In this document: positions 38,746 through 48,363 of the stretch, piece by piece
Numbering within the stretch: the stretch's first letter is position 1
How the letters are laid out: the number at the start of each line of letters is the position of its first letter
Assembly (NCBI RefSeq): GCF_015841355.1
Contig: NZ_CP064908.1
Location: 1,612,001 to 1,676,000 of the forward strand
Direction of reading: 5' to 3'
DNA length: 64,000 bases
Source of the DNA: Synechococcus sp. CBW1107
GTDB lineage: Bacteria > Cyanobacteriota > Cyanobacteriia > PCC-6307 > Cyanobiaceae
Made by a program: the position numbers and the translations under genes
The notes under the pieces: model-generated
What the model was told of the DNA's origin: nothing
Databases searched by the model: none
What the model saw: only the letters and a program-made list of their open reading frames with translations

Positions 38746-40825
38746 CGACCCACTCCAGCAGCACCTGATCCTGGCCGGGGGCGGCCACAGCCATGCCCTG
38801 CTGCTGCGCCGCTGGGCGATGGAGGGTCTTCCCCGGGGGGTGCTGATCACCCTGGTGAGCCGCACCAGCACCGCGCTCTACAGCGGGATGGTGCCGGGCC
38901 TGATCGCCGGGCTCTACAGCCGCCGCGAGACCGGCATCGATCTTCGTCGCCTCTGCGACCGTGCTGGGGTGCGCTTCGTGCGGGCCGAGATCACCGGTCT
39001 GAATCCGGCCGAGCGTGAGCTGCGGCTGGCTGGCCGTCCTTCCCTGCACTGGGACAGGCTCAGCCTGGATGTGGGGGCTGTCACGCCGGGTTCCGGCGGC
39101 ATGGCGATCAAGCCGCTGGAGCCGTTTCTGGCCTGGTGCGGGGCCCTGACGCCCGGCGAGGCCCCCAGCCGGGTGCTGGGTGGCGGGGCTGCCGGGGTGG
39201 AGGTGGCCCTGGCGCTGAAGGCCCGGGGCCTGAGGGTGGAGCTGGTGCGACGCGGGGACAGCCTTGCCCTGGGCTCGCCAGGGGCCAACCGGGCCGGCGA
39301 GCGGATGCTGGCGGCGGCGGGCGTGGCCCTGAGGACCGCCGATCCCGAAGCCGACCCCGGCGTGCCGGCCGATGGCCCGGCCCCCCTTGTGCGCTGCACG
39401 GGCAGCCGGGCTCCGCACTGGCTGGCGGCCGGCGGTCTGCCCTGTGATCCGTCCACGGGTCGCGTCTTCACGGAGGCCAGCCTTGAGGTGGAAGGCCATC
39501 CCGGTGTGTTCGCCTGCGGCGACTGCGGCCTGGTGCGCGCGGCGCCACGCTCTCCCAGCGGGGTCTGGGCGGTGCGTGTGGCTCCGGTGCTGGCGGCCAA
39601 TCTGCGCCGCTCCCTGCGCGGGGAACCCCTGCGCCCCTGGCATCCCCCCCGCTGTGCCCTGCAGCTGCTGGGGGACGGCGGTGCCGTCGATGGCCAGCCC
39701 CGTGCCCTGGCTCAGTGGGGACCCCTGTGCCTGGGGCCCTCCCGCTGGCTGTGGTGGTGCAAGGCCTGGATCGACCGCCGCTTCATCAGCCGCTTCCAGG
39801 CCCTGGCGCCTATGGCCGAGGAGAGCCCCTGCCGGGGCTGCGCTGCCAAGCTGGGTGCCGCTCCCCTGCGCGGGGCCCTGGAGCGGCTGGGATCACCCGG
39901 GGGGGACGATGCCGCGGTGATCGCCGGTTCGCTGGATGAAGGACTGGTGCTGCAGAGCCTCGATGGCTTCCCCGCCCTGGTGGGCGATGACTGGCTGAAC
40001 GGCCGGCTCACCACCCTGCATGCCTGCTCCGACCTCTGGGCCTGCGGCGCCCGGGTGGAGAGCGCCCAGGCCCTGGTGACCCTGCCCCGGGGAGCGGCGG
40101 CGCTGCAGGAGGAGTGGTTGCTCCAGACCCTGGCCGGGGTGCGCTCTGTGCTCGATCCCCTCGCTGCCCGGCTGGTGGGGGGGCACACGCTGGAGCAGCG
40201 CACCACAGCCGAGGGACTCAGCCTCGCTCTGAGCGTGACCGGCCGTTCTGAGCCGGGCCGTTTCTGGGCCAAGGGCGATCTGGCCGCCGGTGATCGGTTG
40301 CTGCTCAGCCGCCCGATCGGCAGCGGTGTGCTCTTCGCGGCAGCGATGGCCGGTGCGGCGGAGCCGGAGTGGCTCGACGGGGTCCTGGAGGAGATGGCTC
40401 AAAGCCAGCAGCCGCTGGTGGACCTGCTGGCCGCCCATGGCTGCCGCGCCTGCACCGATGTGACGGGGTTCGGCCTGCTGGGGCACCTCGGCGAGATGTT
40501 GCAGGCCGCGGCGGAACCCCTGCGGGTGGTGCTGGAGCCCCAGGCCCTGCCCGCCTTCTCCGGGGCGCTGGAGCTGCTGGAGCGGGGCTTCGCCAGCAGC
40601 CTGGCCCCCGCCAACCGCAGCGCCTGGGTGGAGCTGGAGAGTGGCAGGGTTCAGGCCGGGGCGCTCAAGCCCTGCTTGCGGGAGCTGCTGATCGACCCCC
40701 AGACCTGCGGTCCGTTGCTGGCGTCACTGCCGGCAGCGGCGGCCGAGGCGGCACTGGCTGCCGTGCGTGCCGGAGGATTTCCCCGGGCCGAGCTGATCGG
40801 GACGGTGCTGGCGGCCCCGGCCTGA
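38726..40825 (+). CDS. selD: NADH dehydrogenase-like / selenide, water dikinase (SelD) fusion
   Basis: 699 residues. Residues 1 to about 355 form an FAD/NAD-dependent oxidoreductase (HLILAGGGHSHALLL, STALYSGMVPGLIAG, VLGGGAAGVEVALALKA, VFACGDCGLV). Residues about 365-699 are SelD, which makes selenophosphate from selenide and ATP. The catalytic Cys is C372 in CRGCAAKLG, with Lys375 in the position of the essential lysine. DDAAVI and CTDVTGFGLLGHLGEML complete the SelD core. The ORF starts 20 bases inside galE. This fusion is known from some cyanobacteria and algae. No other selenium gene is seen in the window. Confidence 0.92.
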   Translation: MGLVGTDDPLQQHLILAGGGHSHALLLRRWAMEGLPRGVLITLVSRTSTALYSGMVPGLIAGLYSRRETGIDLRRLCDRAGVRFVRAEITGLNPAERELRLAGRPSLHWDRLSLDVGAVTPGSGGMAIKPLEPFLAWCGALTPGEAPSRVLGGGAAGVEVALALKARGLRVELVRRGDSLALGSPGANRAGERMLAAAGVALRTADPEADPGVPADGPAPLVRCTGSRAPHWLAAGGLPCDPSTGRVFTEASLEVEGHPGVFACGDCGLVRAAPRSPSGVWAVRVAPVLAANLRRSLRGEPLRPWHPPRCALQLLGDGGAVDGQPRALAQWGPLCLGPSRWLWWCKAWIDRRFISRFQALAPMAEESPCRGCAAKLGAAPLRGALERLGSPGGDDAAVIAGSLDEGLVLQSLDGFPALVGDDWLNGRLTTLHACSDLWACGARVESAQALVTLPRGAAALQEEWLLQTLAGVRSVLDPLAARLVGGHTLEQRTTAEGLSLALSVTGRSEPGRFWAKGDLAAGDRLLLSRPIGSGVLFAAAMAGAAEPEWLDGVLEEMAQSQQPLVDLLAAHGCRACTDVTGFGLLGHLGEMLQAAAEPLRVVLEPQALPAFSGALELLERGFASSLAPANRSAWVELESGRVQAGALKPCLRELLIDPQTCGPLLASLPAAAAEAALAAVRAGGFPRAELIGTVLAAPA

Positions 40826-40855
40826 GAAGGCCTTGGACCTCAGCGGTCCCGGACC

Positions 40856-42340
40856 TCAGCGCACCGGAAGGCTCATGTCCGAGCGGCCGTAGCGGTCATC
40901 GAAGCGGACGATGTCGTCTTCGCCGAGGTAGGGGCCGCTCTGCACCTCGATCATCTCCACGGGGATCTTGCCGGGATTGCTGAGACGATGTTTGGAGCCA
41001 AGCGGGATGTAGGTGCTCTGGTTTTCGCCCAGGAGCTCCTGGATGCCGTCTTTTTCCACCACGGCGGTGCCCTGCACCACCACCCAGTGCTCGGCGCGGT
41101 GGTGGTGCATCTGCAGCGAGAGGCTGGCTCCGGGGTTGACCATGATCTTCTTGACCTGCCAGCGGCTGCCCTCGACGATGCCGTCGTAGGAGCCCCAGGG
41201 ACGGTAGATGCGGCGGTGGGCCTTCCCTTCGGGGCTGCCGCTGACGGCGAGGCGGTTCACGATGGTCTTGACCTCCTGGGCGCGGTCGCGGTGGGCCACC
41301 AGCACGGCGTCATCGGTTTCGACCACCACCAGGTCCTCCACCCCCAGGCCCACCACCAGCCGGTGTTCGCTGCGCAGGTAGCAGTTGCGTGACCCTTCAC
41401 TGATCACCCGGCCCCGCAGCACATTGCCGTCGTCATCGCGCGTTCCGGTGTCCCACAGGGCGCTCCAGCTGCCCACATCGCTCCAGCCCGCCTTCAGGGG
41501 CAGTACCGCGCCCAGGCCCGTGCGCTCCATCACCGCCACGTCGATGGCGACATTGGGGCAGCTGGCGAACGACTCCCGCTCCAGGCGCAGGAAATCGAGA
41601 TCGGCGCTGTCGTGGTCGATGGCGGCGCGGCAGCAGCTCACCACCTCCGGGGCCAACCGCTCCAGTTCGGCGAGGATGGCGCTGGCACGGAACAGGAACA
41701 TCCCGCTGTTCCAGGTGAAGCGGCCGCTGGCCAGGAAACTCTCCGCCGTGTCCGCATCGGGCTTCTCCACGAATCGGGCGATCGGAGTGGGGGCCGGAAT
41801 CGACGCTTCGCCAGGGCCTGTGCTGGCCCTGGTCAGGGGCTCCACCGCCTCGATGTAGCCGTAGCCGGTTTCCGGGGCCGTGGGCACGATGCCGAAGGTC
41901 ACCAGCAGGCCTCCCTCGGCCGCGGCGCGGCCAGCCTCGACTGTGGCGCGGAAGCGTGCTCCGTCCTGGATGACGTGATCGGCGGCGAGCACCAGCAGCA
42001 GGGGATCCTCCCCCCGGCTGGTGGCGTGCAGGGCCGCCACGGCGATCGCCGGGGCTGTGTTGCGGCCGAGAGGTTCCAGCAGGATGGCGCCGGGCTCCAC
42101 CCCGATCTGGCGCATCTGCTCGGCCACGATGAACCGGTGGTCCTCGTTGCAGATCAGCAGCGGAGGGGCCAGCTGGTTCAATCCCTTGAGCCGCAACTGG
42201 GTCTGCTGCAGCAGGGTCTCCTCGCCGCTGCCGGACAGGGGCCAGTACTGCTTGGGATAACTGGCGCGCGACAGCGGCCAGAGGCGGGTGCCGGTGCCGC
42301 CGCAGAGGATCACTGGCACGAGGGCGACCGCTGGGCTCAT
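40856..42340 (-). CDS. manC: Mannose-1-phosphate guanylyltransferase / mannose-6-phosphate isomerase
   Basis: 494 residues. N-terminal nucleotidyltransferase (ILCGGTGTRLWPLSRASYPKQY, LLVLAADHVI, ETGYGYIEA, FVEKPD) and C-terminal cupin isomerase (RPWGSYDGIVEGSRWQVKKI, HHHRAEHWVVVQGTA). It makes GDP-mannose for surface polysaccharide. Convergent with selD, leaving 30 bases between. Confidence 0.94.
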   Translation of the reverse strand: MSPAVALVPVILCGGTGTRLWPLSRASYPKQYWPLSGSGEETLLQQTQLRLKGLNQLAPPLLICNEDHRFIVAEQMRQIGVEPGAILLEPLGRNTAPAIAVAALHATSRGEDPLLLVLAADHVIQDGARFRATVEAGRAAAEGGLLVTFGIVPTAPETGYGYIEAVEPLTRASTGPGEASIPAPTPIARFVEKPDADTAESFLASGRFTWNSGMFLFRASAILAELERLAPEVVSCCRAAIDHDSADLDFLRLERESFASCPNVAIDVAVMERTGLGAVLPLKAGWSDVGSWSALWDTGTRDDDGNVLRGRVISEGSRNCYLRSEHRLVVGLGVEDLVVVETDDAVLVAHRDRAQEVKTIVNRLAVSGSPEGKAHRRIYRPWGSYDGIVEGSRWQVKKIMVNPGASLSLQMHHHRAEHWVVVQGTAVVEKDGIQELLGENQSTYIPLGSKHRLSNPGKIPVEMIEVQSGPYLGEDDIVRFDDRYGRSDMSLPVR

Positions 42341-42421
42341 CGTCTGATCTTCCCTTGATGGGTCAATGCTGGCTCGAATCTTATGGGGAACACCCCGGAG
42401 CGCCAGCGGTCAGTCCCAGCC

Positions 42422-42970
42422 TCAGGTGTCGAGCAGCCCCGGCGGCGGCGTGATCTCGAGCCAGCCGCCGGCGATGTCCACCCGTGGCACGATCGCCTCC
42501 ACGAAGGGGATCAGCGCCCGCCGGGGCTGGTCACCGCTGAGCTCGACCTCCAGCAGGTCGTTGCCGGCATGGATCAGATCCACCACGGTGCCGATCACCT
42601 CGCCATGGGGCGCCAGTCGAACCTGCAGTCCCTGCAGGTCGAGCAGGTGGAACTCCCCCTCCTGCAGCCGGGGCCGATCGCCCGCTTCCACCAGGAGATC
42701 CTGATGCACCAGGGCCTCGGCCTCCTCCCGCGTGCCGACCCCCTCCAGCCGCACCACGAACAGTTCCCGGCCGGGCAGTTGACGGCCGGAGAGCAGTCGC
42801 ACGGCCCGGGCGGGCTCCTGGGCCCGGCGCAGCCAGCGCTGACCAGGCCGGGTGAAACGTTCAGGGAAGTCGGTGCGGGGCAGCACCCTCAGCTCTCCCT
42901 GCAGCCCCTGGGCCGCCACCACCTTCCCCACCACCAGCCACGCCTCCGGCGCGTCCGTTTCGCTCACCAT
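42422..42970 (-). CDS. rimM: Ribosome maturation factor RimM
   Basis: 182 residues from an ATG at 42970. An N-terminal barrel ([27 protein letters not shown]) and a PRC-barrel C-terminus ([50 protein letters not shown]). It assists 30S subunit maturation. An in-frame ATG at 43003 is an alternative, while starts further up are unlikely. Confidence 0.93.
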   Translation of the reverse strand: MVSETDAPEAWLVVGKVVAAQGLQGELRVLPRTDFPERFTRPGQRWLRRAQEPARAVRLLSGRQLPGRELFVVRLEGVGTREEAEALVHQDLLVEAGDRPRLQEGEFHLLDLQGLQVRLAPHGEVIGTVVDLIHAGNDLLEVELSGDQPRRALIPFVEAIVPRVDIAGGWLEITPPPGLLDT

Positions 42971-43058
42971 CGCTTCACCACCATCGACTGACCCGCCGGG
43001 CATCTGCGCCCATCCTGCCGATCGGCTTGATAATGGAACCAACTTCTGCACTCACTCC

Positions 43059-43274
43059 ATGGCTGCGGCTGAGTCCTCTTCAGCAGATGCGTCGCCTGAG
43101 GTGGCGCCGGTGCTTCCAGGCACCACCGTGGTGGTCCGCGATGGACGCTCGATCTACAACGGCTACAGGGGTTTTGTGCAACGCATCAGCGGCAGCCAGG
43201 CAGCTGTGCTGTTCGAAGGGGGCAACTGGGACAAGCTGGTCACGATGCCGTTGAAGACCCTGGAAGCGAGCTGA
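43059..43274 (+). CDS. ndhS: NAD(P)H-quinone oxidoreductase subunit NdhS
   Basis: 71 residues. A small SH3-like protein with the family core LPGTTVVVRDG and GFVQRISGSQAAVLFEGGNWDKLVTMPL. NdhS is the ferredoxin-binding subunit of the photosynthetic NDH-1 complex on the thylakoid membrane. Its Ala/Ser-rich first 15 residues precede the fold. The 3' end overlaps the convergent rnc gene by 35 bases. Confidence 0.9.
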   Translation: MAAAESSSADASPEVAPVLPGTTVVVRDGRSIYNGYRGFVQRISGSQAAVLFEGGNWDKLVTMPLKTLEAS

Positions 43275-43998
43275 TCGCCTGCCGCTGCTCGAGAGCCGAG
43301 CGGGCCGCCTGCTGCTCGGCGCCTCGGCGGGACCCTCCCCAGCCTTCCGCCACCGGCTGCCCTTGCAGATCCACCCAACAGTGGAAGCGCCGGGGGTCGC
43401 CATGGCGGCGGCTGTGTTCTTCACAGCGGTAGTGGGGCAGGCCGAGCCCCCGGGCCTGGCTCCACTCCTGCAGACCCGTTTTCCAGTTGTGGCGGTAGGG
43501 ATCGGCCAGCAGCTCGCTGGTGCTCCGCTGCCAGTGGGGGGTGAGCCAGGTGTGCACCGGCTCCAGACTGCCAGTGGCCTCATAGAGCCCGCCGATCAGG
43601 GCCTCGCAGATCTCGGCGCGGATCGTCTGCCGCGCCGCGCTGTCCCCCGCCGCCACCGGGCCGAGGTGAACCATCGCCTCGATGCCGCAGCACTGTCCCA
43701 GCTCCGCCAGCCAGCGGTCGCTCACCAGCTGGGCCCGCAGGGCCGAGCGCTGGCCGACGTCCATGGTCTTGTGATGGCGCTCGAGAAACTCCGCCGCTGC
43801 CAGGCGCAGGACGGCATCTCCGAGAAACTCCAACCGCTCGTGGTTGATCGGCAGGCCGGCGGAGCTGTGGGTGAGGGCCTCCTCGACCGGGGCGAGATCG
43901 AAGTCGGGGTTGAGGGGATCAGTCAGCCCGGGGCCCCTCAGTCCGAGGTCCGCGAGGAACTGCACCAGGCTGCGGCAGCGCTCGTCACTCAGGGGCAC
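43240..43998 (-). CDS. rnc: Ribonuclease III
   Basis: 252 residues from a GTG at 43998. Catalytic signature NHERLEFLGDAVLRLAAAEFL, the acidic AEICEALIGGLYEATG region, and a C-terminal double-stranded-RNA-binding domain (NWKTGLQEWSQARG, GSRRGAEQQAARSAL). The reading frame stays open into the RNase P RNA gene up to 44295, but that extension is not coding. Adjacent to rnpB. Confidence 0.93.
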   Translation of the reverse strand: MPLSDERCRSLVQFLADLGLRGPGLTDPLNPDFDLAPVEEALTHSSAGLPINHERLEFLGDAVLRLAAAEFLERHHKTMDVGQRSALRAQLVSDRWLAELGQCCGIEAMVHLGPVAAGDSAARQTIRAEICEALIGGLYEATGSLEPVHTWLTPHWQRSTSELLADPYRHNWKTGLQEWSQARGLGLPHYRCEEHSRRHGDPRRFHCWVDLQGQPVAEGWGGSRRGAEQQAARSALEQRQAISSLPGSSTAS

Positions 43999-44047
43999 GG
44001 GAGCTTCGCGGAGGGCCGTTGGCCTCCCTGCAGAGGCCGGAAAGGGT

Positions 44048-44453
44048 GAAAGCAGGACATAAGCCGGGTTCTGTTCCGGTCCGCCGGGGCGGACCGGGGT
44101 GGGCATCTGTCTGGGACCGCCGTTACCGACGGCCTCGAGCGGCGCACTTGTGTCGGGACGGGTGTCATGGCCAACCGTTGTCCCTGGGCCTTGCTCCCAG
44201 CCGGGGTTTACCGAGCCAGCACCTCTCGATGCTGCTGGTGCGCTCTTACCGCACCCTTGCACCCTTGCCTGTGCTCGGGGCCAGGCCCCGGCCATCGGCG
44301 GTGTGTTTCTGTGGCACTATCCTCACGGTCACCCGCACTGGGCGTTACCCAGCAAGCCTGGCCATTGGGGAGCCCGGACTTTCCTCAACCGAAGCCGGAG
44401 CCACCAGCCGAAGCCGGCGTCACCCTTCGATCGCGACCACCTCGCCTGCTTTC
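44048..44453 (-). ncRNA. rnpB: RNase P RNA (bacterial type A)
   Basis: Read on the minus strand, GAAAGCAGG (44453-44445) pairs with CCTGCTTTC near 44050, forming helix P1. Conserved core elements appear in order: GAGGAAAGTCCGGGCTCC, ACAGAAAC, GGTAAACCCC, CAGACAGATG and the 3' block AACCCGGCTTATG. Length of about 406 nt suits cyanobacterial type A RNA. The exact ends are approximate. Confidence 0.95.
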
Positions 44454-44502
44454 GAAGCCGAGTTTAGGTTGCGTGGGGATCGGGTCGGATAATGGTGACG
44501 TT

Positions 44503-44576
<74 letters not shown>

Positions 44577-44662
44577 TCTGCCCACGTGGTAGGGAACGCT
44601 ACCGGTGGTGGCCTTCCCAAACAGTGCTCCCTGGCTAGCGTGGGCGCGGCCGTGAATCCTGA

Positions 44663-45010
44663 ATGAACGAGCTTCACGATCTCCGTCTGCGCTTGCTGGT
44701 TCAGCAGGAGGGTGAACGGATCGCCCGCAGTCAGCCCGACGAGCTGGATCTCTCTGTCGTCCAGGCCCGCTGCCTCTGCTGGCTGGCCCTCCTGGCCGAA
44801 GTGCATCAGGAGCAGTCGGTCGAGGCGGAGCAACGGGGCGACATGGAGCAGGCGATGGGCTGGTTCGCCGACTCGATGCGCCTGCGCGATGTGATCCAGC
44901 TGGTGAGCTCGATCGAAATCCCGCTGCCCAGCATCCAGGAGGACGGCGACGACAGCGACGATGACGACGACCAGCTGGACCTGCTCGGCCCCTTCGATCG
45001 TCTGGTCTGA
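44663..45010 (+). CDS. Conserved cyanobacterial protein of unknown function
   Basis: 115 residues, helical: LHDLRLRLLVQQEGERIARSQ, then RCLCWLALLAEVHQEQSVEAEQ and GWFADSMRLRDVIQLV, ending in a very acidic stretch (EDGDDSDDDDDQLD). No signal peptide. Coding potential is good and the frame is clean. No family function is recognised. Confidence 0.72.
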   Translation: MNELHDLRLRLLVQQEGERIARSQPDELDLSVVQARCLCWLALLAEVHQEQSVEAEQRGDMEQAMGWFADSMRLRDVIQLVSSIEIPLPSIQEDGDDSDDDDDQLDLLGPFDRLV

Positions 45011-45083
45011 GCCATCAGGAGTTCTCGGCGGCGCCCCTGAGCATCCAATGCCATGATGGACGTTAAGGAACCAAGGGAGCGCG

Positions 45084-45557
45084 GTGCCCGAAGAGCCCTG
45101 CCAATGCCCTGACTGCCAACGGTTCTATCGGGAACATGACCGATTGATCCGGGAGAACCCCACCCTGCGGCAGCAGCAGGAACTGAACTGGGCGGCCCTG
45201 CAGTCCTTCCGCACCCTGGCCGGCCGGGTGCTCGAAGAGCTGCAGAAGAGCCAGGGTGACGGCGAAGCCGAGGTGCCGGCCCCTCAGCCCGCCTCCGCAG
45301 CTGCGTCAGGGGCCGCTGGCGCTCCCGAGGAGGAGGGCCTGCAGCAGGCGATCGCCGATCTCGAGAACATCAACGCCCACCTGTTCTCGATCGAAGCGTT
45401 GATGGAGCGCATCTTCGATGTGCGTGTGCCTGAGGATGTGGAGCAGAAATTCCGGGAGGTGGCCGGAGAGCTGGCCCCCGACCCCCTCAATGCCGACCGT
45501 CTGCGGCTGAACCGCCTGCTCCACCAGACCCCCGACCTTCCGGACCACCGGCCCTGA
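45084..45557 (+). CDS. Conserved protein of unknown function with N-terminal cysteine cluster
   Basis: 157 residues from a GTG preceded by AAGGGAG, a fair ribosome site. The N-terminus carries CQCPDCQRFYREH, three cysteines and a histidine that could bind a metal. A helical region, an Ala/Pro linker and a C-terminal helical domain (QQAIADLENINAHLFSIEALMERIFDV) follow. Probably picocyanobacterial; function unknown. Confidence 0.72.
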   Translation: MPEEPCQCPDCQRFYREHDRLIRENPTLRQQQELNWAALQSFRTLAGRVLEELQKSQGDGEAEVPAPQPASAAASGAAGAPEEEGLQQAIADLENINAHLFSIEALMERIFDVRVPEDVEQKFREVAGELAPDPLNADRLRLNRLLHQTPDLPDHRP

Positions 45558-45563
45558 GGCCCC

Positions 45564-48086
45564 TCAGTCGATCACGCAGCTGATCGTCACCGGGAACGGC
45601 TCCGCCCGCCAGATCCTCTCGGCGTATTCACGGATGGAGCGGTCGCTGCTGAAGAAGCCGGTGCGTGCCGTGTTCAGCAGTGACATCCGGTTCCAGGTGG
45701 TGCGATCACCCCAGGCCTGACTGACCGCGTCCTGGGCGCGCATGTAGTCGCTGAAGTCCGCCATCACGAAGTAGGGATCCCGGCCGGTGAGGTTCTGGAG
45801 CAGGGGCTTGAACAGCTCCGTGTCGCCATTGCTGAAGTGACCCTGCTCCACCAGGTGCAGAACCTCCGGCAGTTCCGGGATGCTCGGAATCAGCTCCCAG
45901 GGGTGGTAGGGCCCCGCGCGCAGGGCCTCGATGCCGTCGGTGGTGTGCCCGAAGAGGAAGAAATTCTCGGCGCCCACCTGCTCACGGATCTCCACGTTGG
46001 CGCCATCGAGGGTGCCGATGGTGAGTGCTCCGTTCATGGCGAATTTCATGTTGCCGGTGCCGGAGGCCTCCAGCCCGGCCGTGGAGATCTGCTCGGAGAG
46101 GTCCGAGGCCGGATACACCCGTTGCCCCAGGCTGACGTTGTAGTCGGGCAGGAACACCACCCTCAGGCGGCCGTCCATGTCCGGGTCGGCGTTGACCGTT
46201 TCGGCGATGCCGTTGAGGAAGCGGATGATCAGCTTGGCCATGTAATAGCCGGGAGCCGCCTTGCCTCCGAAGATCACGGTGCGCGGGGCGAGGGTGTCGC
46301 CCAAGCCGTTCTTGATGCGCAGGTACTGGGCGATCACCTGCAGGGCATTCAGATGCTGGCGCTTGTATTCGTGGATCCGTTTCACCTGCACATCGAAGAG
46401 CGTGGAGGGATCCACCAGCAGCCCGCTCTGGCGGTGGATGTAGTGGGCCAGCTGACGCTTCACCGCCAGCTTGGTCTGGCCCCAGCGCTCCAGGAAGCCT
46501 GCATCGTTCTGGAAGGCCTCCAGCTTGCGCAGCTCGTCCAGGTTGCGGACCCAGTCCTGGCCGATCACCTCATCGAGCAGCTCCCTCAGCAGGGGGTTGG
46601 CAAGGGCGATCCAGCGTCGGGGGGTGACGCCGTTGGTGACATTGGTGAATTTCTCCGGCCAGAGGGAGGCGAATTCCGGGAAGAGCTGTGTACGCACCAG
46701 TTCGCTGTGCAGGGCCGCCACGCCGTTGACGTGGTGGGAGGCCACGGTGGCCAGGTGGGCCATCCGTACCGCCTTGCCGTCGTTCTCATCGATGATCGAC
46801 ACCCGGCGCAGCATCGTCTCGTTGCCCGGATGCTTCAGCCGCACCGTCTGCAGGAAGCGTCGGTTGATCTCGAAGATCAGCTCCAGATGCCGCGGCAGGA
46901 GCGAGCCGAACAGATCCAGGCCCCATTTCTCCAGGGCCTCGGGCAGAAGGGTGTGGTTCGTGTAGGCCAACGAACGGGTGGTGATGTCCCAGGCGTCATC
47001 CCAGCTGAGGTTCTTGTGATCGATCAGCAGCCGCATCAGCTCGGCCACGGCGATGGCCGGGTGAGTGTCGTTCAGCTGCACCGCCCAGTGCTCCGGGAAG
47101 TCGGTGATCGGCAGGTCACGCAGTTCCAGGCTGCGCAGCATGTCCTGCAGGGAACAACTGACGAAGAAGTGCTGCTGCTTGAGGCGCAGGCGCCGGCCCT
47201 CATCGGTGCCGTCGTTGGGGTAGAGCACCTTCGAGAGGGTTTCGGAGCCCACCTTCTCCTCCACGGCTCCGTAGTAGTCGCCGATGTTGAAGGCGTAGAA
47301 ATCGAAGCTCTCGGAGGCTTCCGCCTGCCAGAGCCGCAGGCGGTTGCAGGTGTTCACCCTGTAGCCCAGCACCGGCACGTCGTGGGGAACACCGATGGCG
47401 TGCTCGGAGGGAATCCAGCGCACCCGGTAGGCCCCCTCGTTGTCGCGGTAGCTCTCGGTGCGGCCGCCGAAGCCGACGAAACAGGCCTGATCGGGGCGGG
47501 GCAGTTCCCAGGGCCAGCCGCTCTTGAGCCATTTGTCGGTGATCTCCACCTGCCAGCCATCGCGGATCAGCTGATCGAAGATCCCGAACTCGTAGCGGAT
47601 GCCATAGCCGGTGGCAGGGATCTCGAGGCTGGCCAGGGATTCCAGATAGCAGGCGGCCAGGCGGCCGAGTCCCCCATTGCCCAGACCCGGTTCCTCCTCC
47701 ACGTCGAGGATTTCCTCGAGCGAGTCGATGCCGAAACGGCGCAGGGCTTCGGCCGCTTCGTCCCTGATGCCGAGCATCAGCAGATTGTTGTCCAGCTGGG
47801 GACCGATCAGGAATTCGGCTGAGAGGTAGGCCACCACGCGGGCAGGCGTGGCCGAGATCGCTTCGATCCCCGCCAGGTAGCGGGTCATCAGCCGGTCGCG
47901 CACCGCGTAGCTGAGGGCCACGTAGAGGTCGTGATGGCTGGCCGTGGGGGCGAGCTTGCCGAGTGTGTAGAAGAGGTGCTCGGTCATGCCGTCGAAGACA
48001 CCATCGGCCGTCAGGCCGCTGCGATCAGGGTCGGCAAAACAGCCCGGGGTGGGCAGCCTCAGCTGGCTGGGCGGAGCTTCGGTCAT
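45564..48086 (-). CDS. glgP: Glycogen phosphorylase (second copy)
   Basis: 840 residues, complete. Landmarks are YLSAEFLIGPQLDNNLLMLG, EEEPGLGNGGLGRLAACYLESLAS, QLNDTHPAIAVAELMRLL, NGVTPRRWI, QVKRIHEYKRQHLNALQ, and GTGNMKFAMNGA with the PLP lysine. It differs from the 33160-35613 copy across its whole length, including its ends, so the two probably have distinct regulation or glucan preference, as proposed for paired GlgP enzymes in other cyanobacteria. Confidence 0.95.
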   Translation of the reverse strand: MTEAPPSQLRLPTPGCFADPDRSGLTADGVFDGMTEHLFYTLGKLAPTASHHDLYVALSYAVRDRLMTRYLAGIEAISATPARVVAYLSAEFLIGPQLDNNLLMLGIRDEAAEALRRFGIDSLEEILDVEEEPGLGNGGLGRLAACYLESLASLEIPATGYGIRYEFGIFDQLIRDGWQVEITDKWLKSGWPWELPRPDQACFVGFGGRTESYRDNEGAYRVRWIPSEHAIGVPHDVPVLGYRVNTCNRLRLWQAEASESFDFYAFNIGDYYGAVEEKVGSETLSKVLYPNDGTDEGRRLRLKQQHFFVSCSLQDMLRSLELRDLPITDFPEHWAVQLNDTHPAIAVAELMRLLIDHKNLSWDDAWDITTRSLAYTNHTLLPEALEKWGLDLFGSLLPRHLELIFEINRRFLQTVRLKHPGNETMLRRVSIIDENDGKAVRMAHLATVASHHVNGVAALHSELVRTQLFPEFASLWPEKFTNVTNGVTPRRWIALANPLLRELLDEVIGQDWVRNLDELRKLEAFQNDAGFLERWGQTKLAVKRQLAHYIHRQSGLLVDPSTLFDVQVKRIHEYKRQHLNALQVIAQYLRIKNGLGDTLAPRTVIFGGKAAPGYYMAKLIIRFLNGIAETVNADPDMDGRLRVVFLPDYNVSLGQRVYPASDLSEQISTAGLEASGTGNMKFAMNGALTIGTLDGANVEIREQVGAENFFLFGHTTDGIEALRAGPYHPWELIPSIPELPEVLHLVEQGHFSNGDTELFKPLLQNLTGRDPYFVMADFSDYMRAQDAVSQAWGDRTTWNRMSLLNTARTGFFSSDRSIREYAERIWRAEPFPVTISCVID

Positions 48087-48363
48087 GGGGGCGGGGCGAA
48101 GGGGGTGAAGCGGCGAAGCTGAACAACGGATGGCGGTGAAACGCGATGCCGGTCCGATCCGTGCGTCTGGCCAGTCTGGCCCAGTCGCGAGGGCGATGCC
48201 CCTGCAGGCGGAGCGGGCCGCTGGGCCGGCGCCGGATCCACCGCTGTTCGGTGTGGATTCACTGATGGTGGCCAGGGATTCGTCTGGACAGATTCCGATC
48301 CCCGCGGCCGATCCCGTCTAACGTCGCGGCCAACTTCACTCAAGTGCCGCGACACCGGCCTGC
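48087..48363. other. Divergent intergenic region, nothing recognised
   Basis: 277 bases between the second glgP (minus) and the antiporter gene (plus). It should contain both promoters. I see no convincing -10 box, hairpin, small RNA or ORF in it. Confidence 0.4.

Noticed and set aside
43999-44295. N-terminal extension of rnc into the rnpB region
   Set aside because: The extra residues are translated from the conserved RNase P RNA and have no relation to RNase III; the GTG at 43998 gives the normal length.
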